Source of the DNA: SAR86 cluster bacterium
Lineage (GTDB): Bacteria; Pseudomonadota; Gammaproteobacteria; Magnimaribacterales; Magnimaribacteraceae
DNA: 64,000 nt
Direction: 5' to 3'
Assembly (NCBI GenBank): GCA_022447065.1
Contig: JAKUUM010000008.1
Coordinates: forward strand, 1-64,000
Numbering within the stretch: position 1 is the stretch's first letter; each line of letters starts with the position of its first letter. Position numbers and translations under genes: made by a program. This document shows, piece after piece, positions 8,672-16,284 of the stretch. The notes under the pieces were generated by a model. That model did no database searches. It had not been told where the DNA came from and was given only the letters and a program-made list of their open reading frames with translations.

Positions 8672-9091
8672 ATGGAAAATGATCCAAAAATTCACGAAGT
8701 CAAAGAGGCTAAAAACTTTTTACTAAAATGGCTTTGGGTCTTTCTGGGTTGTCTTTTTGTCGGGCTGGGAGCTATAGGAGCAGTTATACCGGGCATGCCT
8801 ACTACGGTTTTTCTTGTCCTAGCAGCGGCTTGCTTCATCAGATCTTCCCAAAAGCTATACGATTGGTTAATTGCTAATAAAACCTTTGGCCCTTACTTGA
8901 AAGATTATCGCGAAGGAAAAGGGATTCCATTCAGAGCAAAGATAGTTGCTTTAGCAATGATAGTTATTTTTGTGAGCTTCGCAGTGTTTTTTGCCATTGA
9001 AGTTAAGCCAATCAAAATCTTGGTTGGCCTTTTAGGTCTTATAGGATTCTGGTTTGTTTTCTTTAAAGTACCAGCCGCAAAAAAAACTTAG
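8672..9091 (+). CDS. YbaN-like DUF454 inner-membrane protein
   Basis: 139 aa. Matches DUF454: an N-terminal helix (LGCLFVGLGAIGAVIPGMPT) with the family's typical G-x-IGA-x-PG-MPTT-F pattern, the segment AAACFIRSSQKLYDWL, then two more hydrophobic segments near the C-terminus. Its function is not known; family members are often near iron/haem genes. Its stop overlaps by 4 bp the stop of the convergent TonB receptor, and it is the only rightward gene of this block. Confidence 0.9.
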   Translation: MENDPKIHEVKEAKNFLLKWLWVFLGCLFVGLGAIGAVIPGMPTTVFLVLAAACFIRSSQKLYDWLIANKTFGPYLKDYREGKGIPFRAKIVALAMIVIFVSFAVFFAIEVKPIKILVGLLGLIGFWFVFFKVPAAKKT

Positions 9092-11307
9092 AACTTATAT
9101 CGAAAAGAAGCGTTTAGAGATCTCCCAGGTTCGCCAAAAAGATCTAACTCTTCATCATTTTGAGGCAATTCAGCTACGGATGCCCATCTGGTATATTTTT
9201 TATCAGTCAAATTCTCCACAGATATTCGAATTTGGAAATTATCGTTGGGATTGTAAAAACCAAACAAGTTAACCAGACCATAACCTGAAGTTTTAGCTCT
9301 CGGAGTACATTCATTCCCCGGCATTCCGCATACCTGACCGACTCCGACGGTTGGAACTCCTTTAAGTCCATCTTTACTTTTATCCACTAAATTTAACAAT
9401 CCTTGCAATCCCCACTTTTCGTTTGGAGCTATCCAATTTAAACCTAAAATAAATTCTTTAGGGTCTATCTCAGCCATCGAAGCTCCTCCCTCTTCTTCCC
9501 CTGAGTTAACAGAAAAGGCTAATTTTGCTGACAATCTTTTTGAAATCTCGCGAGCGTATTCAAATTCTATACCTTCAATAGTTACGCTTTCGTAGTTGTC
9601 GTATTGATAAATGACTAGGCCCAGTGGTGAAAAACCTATTGCTTCCGCATTGATGAAATCTTTAACTTTATTTTTGTAAATGGCTAATTCCCAATTACCT
9701 TTGTCTTGTTCTCTTCTAAGTCCGAATTCGTAACTTTTGCTGGTTTCCGATTTTAAATTGAGATTGGGTTTTATGGTATATCGGTAGGCAAAATTGGTAA
9801 AAACCGTATTGGTGCTTTCGTAGTCAGGGGCTCTAAAACCTTCGCTGTATTGGCTATAAAATGTCAGATCCGGAGAAAAATCATACAGATAGCCAACTTT
9901 CAAAGAAGTTTCTGAATCCCCAACATCCTTAATCTGATAACCCAATGGATTACCATTAAGAAAGTCAGTATCTTCCGAAGTATTAAGCTCATAATCATCG
10001 TATCTAAAACCTAAAGAAAGGATCTGTCTTTCTGAAAGATTAATGCGATCGTTAAGGTAAATTGCTTTCCTCACTGATTCAGAATCTGGAAAAGTTTTAT
10101 TAGGATAAGTCTCTCCATCAACAGAAAATGAAATAGCACCGGATACGAGATTGGTTTCAAATTTTTGCCTGGGTCGAGTTGTATCCGTAGTCTCAAAATC
10201 TAAACCATAAACCATTTGGTGCCTGCTAGATCCCTTATAAGCTTGAAATGACAAGCCTTTTAGGGATTGCTCAAACTGAAAATTACTATGTCTCATGGTT
10301 GGCGTGGGAGCAGCCTGCATCCCATTTAGAAAAGATACCTGATGTTGAACCGTGATTTGTTTTTGCTCTGTATCTTGTGTATACAAGGTAAAGCTTCCCC
10401 AATCGAGAAAAGAAGAATTCTCTGGAGATAAATTAACTTTAAAACTTATTCTCTCTCTTAAACCTTCATCCTCTCCTAAGGAAGATGAAACGGCTCTTGG
10501 TACTGGAAAGTAAACAAATCCCTTCTCTGTATTAACCATCCAATCACCATCCCAGTCTTGCATATCCAGTATCAAACTTAAAATAGTACTCTCTGAAAAA
10601 TGAAAAACTGTTTTAGCAAAAAGGCTTTTCTGGGTTCCTTCAAAGGGATTGGCTTCTAAACTAAAATCATCATGCAGCTCAGTATTATTGAGGTTTCTAT
10701 TTACAAGTTGCAGCAGTCCCTCAATATTTTCCCCGGCATGAGCTGTTAACAAATTTAACTTTTCTTGCTTGTTAGCCTGCTGAGTCGAAAAATTAGCTGA
10801 GAAGTAGTGTTCACCCTCCTCTACCAGATCAGAAGGGTCTTTAGTAAAGTACGCTACTGCTCCAGCTAAACCATCAGAGCCATACTCTACTGAACTAGGG
10901 CCTTTCATAATTTCAACTTTTTTCAATAGATCTGTATCAACTATATCCCTTCCGTAACCTGTATAAGAATCTGAAATTCTTTGCCCATCTATGAGATAAA
11001 TAGCGCCGCCATGAATTCCTCTTATATGAAGGTCGTCGGTAAAAGATCTTCCGTACTGATTTTCTTTGTGAGCCGAAACTCCGGGTACAAACCTTACCAA
11101 TTCAGCCAGACTATCAATCATGTTCAGATCCAAATCTTCAGAGGTGATGGAGTCAACCGAGCCAATGACTTCACTAGCTACTGTGGGTATTCTCGAAGAG
11201 ATAACTACCAGTTCTTCATCCACAACTTCGGAATGTCTTTCATCAGCCAAAAGAGATGGGAAGAGAAAAGGAAAAAGGAGGAAAAAAAACCGATAAATCT
11301 TTAACAT
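9088..11307 (-). CDS. TonB-dependent outer-membrane receptor, haem/haemoglobin-receptor-like
   Basis: 739-aa outer-membrane receptor. Signal peptide about residues 1-21; plug domain with VVISSRIPTVASEVIGSV and VEIMKGPSSVEYGSDGLAGAV; then a 22-strand-type barrel ending in NASFRYKF with terminal Phe. FRAP (about 9827-9846) followed by KPNL in place of NPNL resembles haem receptors of the HmuR/HemR kind, but no histidine lies between the two motifs, where those receptors carry their haem-contacting His. The ligand is therefore uncertain (haem, siderophore or other). ATG at 11307 has AGGA 7 nt upstream. I see no convincing Fur box directly in front of it. Confidence 0.9.
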   Translation of the reverse strand: MLKIYRFFFLLFPFLFPSLLADERHSEVVDEELVVISSRIPTVASEVIGSVDSITSEDLDLNMIDSLAELVRFVPGVSAHKENQYGRSFTDDLHIRGIHGGAIYLIDGQRISDSYTGYGRDIVDTDLLKKVEIMKGPSSVEYGSDGLAGAVAYFTKDPSDLVEEGEHYFSANFSTQQANKQEKLNLLTAHAGENIEGLLQLVNRNLNNTELHDDFSLEANPFEGTQKSLFAKTVFHFSESTILSLILDMQDWDGDWMVNTEKGFVYFPVPRAVSSSLGEDEGLRERISFKVNLSPENSSFLDWGSFTLYTQDTEQKQITVQHQVSFLNGMQAAPTPTMRHSNFQFEQSLKGLSFQAYKGSSRHQMVYGLDFETTDTTRPRQKFETNLVSGAISFSVDGETYPNKTFPDSESVRKAIYLNDRINLSERQILSLGFRYDDYELNTSEDTDFLNGNPLGYQIKDVGDSETSLKVGYLYDFSPDLTFYSQYSEGFRAPDYESTNTVFTNFAYRYTIKPNLNLKSETSKSYEFGLRREQDKGNWELAIYKNKVKDFINAEAIGFSPLGLVIYQYDNYESVTIEGIEFEYAREISKRLSAKLAFSVNSGEEEGGASMAEIDPKEFILGLNWIAPNEKWGLQGLLNLVDKSKDGLKGVPTVGVGQVCGMPGNECTPRAKTSGYGLVNLFGFYNPNDNFQIRISVENLTDKKYTRWASVAELPQNDEELDLFGEPGRSLNASFRYKF

Positions 11308-11394
11308 TTAATATTCCTACAATTTGAAGCAAAAAAATAACACAAGTTGGGTTTTAAGCAGCGGCATTATAAATTTTTATTGAAGAAAATAGAA

Positions 11395-13599
11395 CTAAAT
11401 TCGCCACCTTAGACCGACTAAAATCGTTCTAGGTTTTTGTGCTCTTGCTCCGCTTTTAGGGGCTCTTGCAACTATATCTTTTTGGTCAGTGATATTTTCT
11501 ACCACCGTGTACAGATCTAACTTTTCATGGATTGATTTTGATAAAGATACATCTAGTATCCTGTAAGAATCTATTTTGGTCCCAGGGGAGCAGTCTGCAA
11601 TTGAACAAGTGCTCCCAAAAGAATATACGGTGGCATCGCCTTTCCAACCAGTAATAGTTTGAAACCCTCCCCTTAGCGCTAATTGAGTATCAGGAAGATC
11701 TGGTATATCCATACCGGAAGTAACATTGCCCCAAAAGGAACTGGAGAAAGTATTCTCAAAAGTAGCATCCGTGAACGTATAAGTAAAACTTAGAGAATAA
11801 TCAACTCCGGACTCAGAATTTATTTCTTTCTGGGCAAACAGTTCTATTCCCCTAATGGCAGCTTCTCCTGCATTAAATGAATCCCCTATTTCACATTCAC
11901 CAGTTGCACCGCCCGAAGCGGTACAACTGCCGAACATATTCTGATAATCAGTATCAAAGTAAAGAAGTTCTATAAAAGTTGATTTGGTAACATACCTAAT
12001 TCCAGCTTCTATGTTGTTAGCTTCTTCGGGATCGGCTCCACCACAGGAGGGAGTAAATCCTTCATGAAACCCTAAAAAGATTGAAGTGGTATCAGTTAAA
12101 TCATAAGTAGCCCCAAATCCCATTAAGCTATTATCAGAATCAGCTAACTTCCTAGGATATCCTTCTTCTTTGTTGACAGCCGTTCTTGCAGCATCAATAA
12201 ATCTTTCTTGTGAAATCTCCCACTCTTCAGATCTAAATCCCAAGATCAAAGTTAGTGAGCCAAGAAAAACTTCTTCATTAATGTAAAAAGCTTTTGCTTC
12301 AGCCGTAGTTACCTTGTTATTAGAACTATAATCTGGAAGAGACCCAACGGTTAAAACCCCTAATTTACCTCCAGACCAGTTGGAGTACTCATAAATTTGA
12401 AAACGATCTTCACTGTCCTCAGTCTCTCTATAACCCAAAGTAAGAATTTGAATATCAGAACTATAATGAAGTCTTAGGTCAGTGCCTTGTGACCTATAAG
12501 ATCTATTGTTGTTTTTGAGTTTTATTTCTACAGTCTGGGTATTCGTGCCATTTAATATGGCTGAAGCACTAGTATTTCCTGAATTAGCAGCATCGATTAT
12601 GTTGTTGATGCCGCTACCTATACCGTATACCTCTTTGTTATCAATCTTATCTACCTTGAACCAATTCCGGGAAAAATCATTTTTGTAAATCGTAGCGCTA
12701 AACTCTACATCTCCTAAATCAATAATGTAATTCATTGAAAAAGTATCATGCCCACTATCCATATTGTCATAAGCAGTTAATCCATACCTTGAATGTGGAT
12801 CTTTTTTGAAATCAGCATTTGATAACCCAACGTAAGACTGATCAGAAGACTCGTCTGAGTCTTGATACTTCAAATTAAGCTCATGATAAATACCTTCTTT
12901 ATCAACATCCGAATTAAGTCTTAACTTGAAGACTAAATCATTTTTATCAAAGCCTGTATCTGAAGTAGATCTCTTAATAGAGTCAAAACCATCTGTCTTC
13001 CACAAATGAGATTCAATTAAGAAAGCTGAGTTCTCATGTATTACTCCGTAATGGAGATGTGTCCTACTTGTTCTATCTTCTCCCAATTCCTGATTAATCA
13101 TTCCTCCAGTTTGTTCGGGGATAGGAGTACTTAACAAATTAATAGCACCTCCTACTGTAAAAGGTCCTTGAGTTATAGCTGCAGGACCTTTAAGAACTTC
13201 AACACCAGCTATTCTTCCTGTGGTTGGAAAATAATAAGCTGAAGAAGCTGCATAAGGAGCTGGAGCTATTAAAATTCCATCTTCCATTAAAGTTATTTTC
13301 CCTGAACGATCAGCGTAAGTTCCTCTTATACTAATATTGGGTCTTAAGCCATAACCTTCTTCTGGTCTAAAGTTTACTCCAGGGATTATGGACAAGATTT
13401 TATGTATATCAGTGTACTCATAAATCTCTAGATCTTCGCTTGTGATTACTGAAGCAGAGCCAGCTATCTCAACGGCTTCCTCTTGAGAACCTATGATTGC
13501 AACTACTTCTATCTCCACTTCTTCAGAAGCTGCGTCATTGGAAGAAGCTGGAAAAGATAAGAGACTCAGAAAAAATGATAGAAAAAAGGCCTTTTTCAA
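11395..13599 (-). CDS. TonB-dependent outer-membrane receptor, FecA-like
   Basis: 734 aa. Signal peptide (about 1-20, ending near SFPASSNDA), plug domain with the FecA-type signatures GLRPNISIRGT, DRSGKITLMEDGILIAP and VEVLKGPAAITQGPFTVGGA, then a barrel ending in LVGLRWRI. This subfamily is annotated as ferric-dicitrate receptor, although most members are untested. The start is TTG at 13599 with AGGA 6 nt before it; no in-frame ATG is near. Two Fur-box-like sites stand directly upstream, so iron repression is likely. No TonB/ExbBD and no periplasmic or inner-membrane FecBCDE genes are in the window. Confidence 0.9.
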   Translation of the reverse strand: MKKAFFLSFFLSLLSFPASSNDAASEEVEIEVVAIIGSQEEAVEIAGSASVITSEDLEIYEYTDIHKILSIIPGVNFRPEEGYGLRPNISIRGTYADRSGKITLMEDGILIAPAPYAASSAYYFPTTGRIAGVEVLKGPAAITQGPFTVGGAINLLSTPIPEQTGGMINQELGEDRTSRTHLHYGVIHENSAFLIESHLWKTDGFDSIKRSTSDTGFDKNDLVFKLRLNSDVDKEGIYHELNLKYQDSDESSDQSYVGLSNADFKKDPHSRYGLTAYDNMDSGHDTFSMNYIIDLGDVEFSATIYKNDFSRNWFKVDKIDNKEVYGIGSGINNIIDAANSGNTSASAILNGTNTQTVEIKLKNNNRSYRSQGTDLRLHYSSDIQILTLGYRETEDSEDRFQIYEYSNWSGGKLGVLTVGSLPDYSSNNKVTTAEAKAFYINEEVFLGSLTLILGFRSEEWEISQERFIDAARTAVNKEEGYPRKLADSDNSLMGFGATYDLTDTTSIFLGFHEGFTPSCGGADPEEANNIEAGIRYVTKSTFIELLYFDTDYQNMFGSCTASGGATGECEIGDSFNAGEAAIRGIELFAQKEINSESGVDYSLSFTYTFTDATFENTFSSSFWGNVTSGMDIPDLPDTQLALRGGFQTITGWKGDATVYSFGSTCSIADCSPGTKIDSYRILDVSLSKSIHEKLDLYTVVENITDQKDIVARAPKSGARAQKPRTILVGLRWRI

Positions 13600-13613
13600 A
13601 ACAATTCCTATTT

Positions 13614-13660
13614 GTTAATAATAATCATTCTCATTTTAAATGATAATGATTCTTATTTAC
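13614..13660. promoter_or_regulatory. Two Fur-box-like operators upstream of the FecA-like receptor
   Basis: Against the 19-bp consensus GATAATGATAATCATTATC, 13614-13632 matches 16 of 19 and 13642-13660 matches 14 of 19 (counted by hand). They lie 14-61 bp upstream of the TTG start of the leftward FecA-like receptor, where Fur would cover the promoter. Confidence 0.75.
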
Positions 13661-13666
13661 AGGGAA

Positions 13667-14611
13667 TTATGACTCTTTTTTTAAATAAAACTTGCTCCAA
13701 AAACTTAATCCAAAGACCAGAGAGATAAACCAAAGAATCAACTCAACCCAATTTGGATTACTGTTGTAGCCAAAGAAACCTTTAAGGAAGACACCAACCC
13801 TGCCCTTGTCATGAAACCAATGGGAGTACAGTTCTTTGCCGTGGAGGTTAAAATTGTAAAAAAGTTCAATATCTCCTTCATTTAACAACTTTTTTGGTTG
13901 ATGGACATTCCATACTCTAGAAATTTGATCTCTAGCTTTTAATGTTGTCCCATCTTCTAGTCTTTTATCTTCAAGACCGACCCAATTAAGGTGTTTCCCC
14001 TTCACCATAAATTCTTCTGCTTCATGAGTCCCATAGGCAACCATACCTGAAGCAAAGAAAACCAATAGCAAGGTAGTTATTCTAAAGAAAGAGGTAAGGT
14101 CTATTTTCCTTCCTTGAACTACAACCAGATAACCCAAGAAGATTGCTAGGATCATGCCGGAGAAAAAGCCAACGTAAGAAAAACTGCCGAGAATAGAAAA
14201 ACTACCCATCAAAAATATAGCGGTCTCAAATCCTTCTCTTAGAATAGCAAAGAAAACCAGGAAGAATACTCCCCAGCCAGCTATTTCTAAAGCACTTGAA
14301 GTATGACCTTCAAGTATTTTTCTATCACTCACTAGTTTTGAGAGCCAGAAAATTACATACCAGAGCAAGCCAGCCGTGATGTACATAAGAATGGCTTCTA
14401 CAAGTTTTTCAATGGAAACTTTTCCAATTGATTCTTTAATATTAATTAAAAAGAGAGCTACTAATAGACTAGCAGCAACAGAGGCTCCTACAGCGTACCA
14501 AAGGTGACGAATTTCTTTCTTGAGACCTTGTCTTAAAATTACAGTGTAAATAATACCCACTATGAGTGCAGCTTCTAAGGTTTCTCTGAAGGTGATAATG
14601 AATTCATTCAC
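13667..14611 (-). CDS. FTR1/EfeU-family high-affinity iron permease
   Basis: 314-aa polytopic inner-membrane protein with about seven helices. The two iron-binding R-E-x-x-E motifs are intact: RETLE at 9-13 and REGFE at 125-129. A hydrophilic loop of about 60 residues, rich in charged and His residues, lies between the last helices. FTR1 proteins import ferric iron, usually with a partner oxidase (EfeO/EfeB in bacteria); none is encoded here, so how iron is presented is unclear. Start is GTG at 14611 with no clear ribosome site; a Fur-like site lies 5 bp upstream. It follows lysC and a small membrane gene on the same strand but seems to have its own control. Confidence 0.9.
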   Translation of the reverse strand: MNEFIITFRETLEAALIVGIIYTVILRQGLKKEIRHLWYAVGASVAASLLVALFLINIKESIGKVSIEKLVEAILMYITAGLLWYVIFWLSKLVSDRKILEGHTSSALEIAGWGVFFLVFFAILREGFETAIFLMGSFSILGSFSYVGFFSGMILAIFLGYLVVVQGRKIDLTSFFRITTLLLVFFASGMVAYGTHEAEEFMVKGKHLNWVGLEDKRLEDGTTLKARDQISRVWNVHQPKKLLNEGDIELFYNFNLHGKELYSHWFHDKGRVGVFLKGFFGYNSNPNWVELILWFISLVFGLSFWSKFYLKKES

Positions 14612-14615
14612 AAAT

Positions 14616-14634
14616 GCGAATGGTAATCATTATT
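14616..14634. promoter_or_regulatory. Fur-box-like operator upstream of the FTR1 permease
   Basis: Matches 15 of 19 positions of the consensus Fur box, including the continuous core TAATCATTAT. It ends 5 bp before the GTG start of the permease, so binding would block transcription or its early phase. Confidence 0.65.
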
Positions 14635-14662
14635 ATCTAATTGGCAAGTCGTTCTTTGATTT

Positions 14663-15022
14663 TTAATCGTGAGAACTTTTTAAGTCCTTTTCTATGTCTT
14701 CGTGATCACCAACCATGATGTGCTTTTCACTTTTGATAATGTATTTCTCAAGAATCGGAATACCGATAAGTGGAATAGCTCCTCCGAGCACAATACCTAA
14801 AGCAGCAGAGCGCATAGTTGGATCCAAAGCAGCTGCTATCAAGTCAGCAAATATATGAGCTATTACTGCCCCTATGATTCCAGCTACATATCCATTAGAA
14901 GCTATTTTTAGAAGCCTATTAATGCTCCAGCCACTGTAATAACCTATTACTAATATACTCACATGAATTAGGCCAAAAATGAAGCCGCGCATCACCACTT
15001 GATCTAGTTCTAATATTCCCAC
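14663..15022 (-). CDS. Small polytopic membrane protein of unknown function
   Basis: 119 aa with three to four predicted membrane helices (about 12-30, 42-64, 68-92) and a hydrophilic, acidic C-terminal tail with several His (KHIMVGDHEDIEKD). Glycine/alanine-rich helices and IAHIFADLIAAALDP are distinctive, but I recognise no named family. Start is GTG at 15022, directly abutting the lysC stop codon, so it is translated from the lysC transcript. It occupies the position where csrA/rsmA follows lysC in many gammaproteobacteria but shows no resemblance to CsrA. Confidence 0.7.
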   Translation of the reverse strand: MGILELDQVVMRGFIFGLIHVSILVIGYYSGWSINRLLKIASNGYVAGIIGAVIAHIFADLIAAALDPTMRSAALGIVLGGAIPLIGIPILEKYIIKSEKHIMVGDHEDIEKDLKSSHD

Positions 15023-16249
15023 CTAAGCCTTTAAACTCTTATCCAGTTGGAAAGCATCATGCAGTGCATTTACTGCTTTTTTCATCAAGTCCTTTTGGAT
15101 AACAACAGAAATTTTAATCTCAGAAGTAGTAATCATAAGTATGTTAATTTCATTATCTGCAAGAACTTGAAACATTTTGCTTGCAATACCAGATTGCCCT
15201 CTCATGCCTCTTCCAACAATACTGACTTTCGCAATATCGTCATCCATTTCTATGGAACCTCCGCCAAGAGATTTAGACGTATTTTTTAGAATTTCTTCAG
15301 CTGAAGAAGCATCTTTTTGATCCACAGTGAAGGTAAAATCAGTTGTATTTTCTGCTCCTATGTTTTGGACAATGACATCCACTTCTATTCCGGAATCACT
15401 TATAGGACTTAGAATTTTAGCTGCCACTCCTGGTAAATCAGGCACTCCCCTAATGGTTAATTTAGCCTCGTTATCTAAACTACTTATACCCGACACTACT
15501 GGTCTTTCCATCTCTTCTATCTCCTCTACTAAAGTGCCTGGGCTTTCCGAAAAGCTTGAAAGCACTCTGATGGGCATCTTGTTTTTTCTGGCATATTCTA
15601 CAGCACGCAACTGCAGAACCTTAGCGCCTGCACTAGAGAGCTCAAGCATTTCTTCAAAAGAAACTTGATTTAAAAGCCTAGCTTTTGAACATATTCTCGG
15701 ATCAGTAGTAAAAACTCCATCAACGTCAGTAAAGATCTGACATTCATCTGCACCAAGAGCAACCGCTATAGCAACCCCAGTTGTATCAGAACCCCCTCTT
15801 CCAAGAGTTGTAATATCACCCTCATCATTCATACCTTGAAATCCAGTTATTACCGGTATCACACCTTTTTTTATCTGTTTCTTTAACTTTTCAACTTTCA
15901 CATCTAGAATTCTGGCTCTTCCATGCCTTTTATTGGTCTGTATACCTAATTGATAGGCTGTGTAAGATTTTGCTTTAAGATTTCTTTTACTAAGAGCCAT
16001 TGCCATTAGTGCAACTGATATCTGCTCTCCTGTTGAAACTAATGCGTCATACTCCCTTAAATTAGGTTCAGGATGAATTGCTTTAGCTAAGTCAATCAAT
16101 CTGTCTGTCTCTACCCCCATTGCAGAGAGAACTACGGCAACACTATTTCCTTCAGAGATTGTTTTCACAATAATATCGGCTGCAGCTTCTAGACGCTTTG
16201 TATCCACAAGCGAAGTCCCGCCAAATTTCTGTACTAGCAGCTTTCCCAT
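15023..16249 (-). CDS. lysC: Aspartate kinase
   Basis: 408 aa, the length of the pseudomonad-type enzyme. It phosphorylates aspartate, the first step to lysine, threonine and methionine. Seen: N-terminal kinase signature VQKFGGTSL, FQGMNDEGDITTLGRGGSDTTG in the active site region, FTTDPR, and two C-terminal ACT domains (about 265-335 and 345-408; SIVGRGMRGQSGIASK) for amino-acid feedback. alaS is 35 bp upstream on the same strand, as in Pseudomonas. The next pathway gene, asd, is at 47-48 kb. Confidence 0.97.
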   Translation of the reverse strand: MGKLLVQKFGGTSLVDTKRLEAAADIIVKTISEGNSVAVVLSAMGVETDRLIDLAKAIHPEPNLREYDALVSTGEQISVALMAMALSKRNLKAKSYTAYQLGIQTNKRHGRARILDVKVEKLKKQIKKGVIPVITGFQGMNDEGDITTLGRGGSDTTGVAIAVALGADECQIFTDVDGVFTTDPRICSKARLLNQVSFEEMLELSSAGAKVLQLRAVEYARKNKMPIRVLSSFSESPGTLVEEIEEMERPVVSGISSLDNEAKLTIRGVPDLPGVAAKILSPISDSGIEVDVIVQNIGAENTTDFTFTVDQKDASSAEEILKNTSKSLGGGSIEMDDDIAKVSIVGRGMRGQSGIASKMFQVLADNEINILMITTSEIKISVVIQKDLMKKAVNALHDAFQLDKSLKA

Positions 16250-16284
16250 GAGTGTTAATTTAGAAAAGTGCGTATCCTATAGCA

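Noticed and set aside
14612-14662. A small csrA gene hidden between FTR1 and lysC
   Set aside because: The gap is 51 bp, too short, and no neighbouring frame resembles CsrA.
16250-16284. Lysine riboswitch before lysC
   Set aside because: Only 35 bp separate alaS and lysC, far less than the riboswitch needs.
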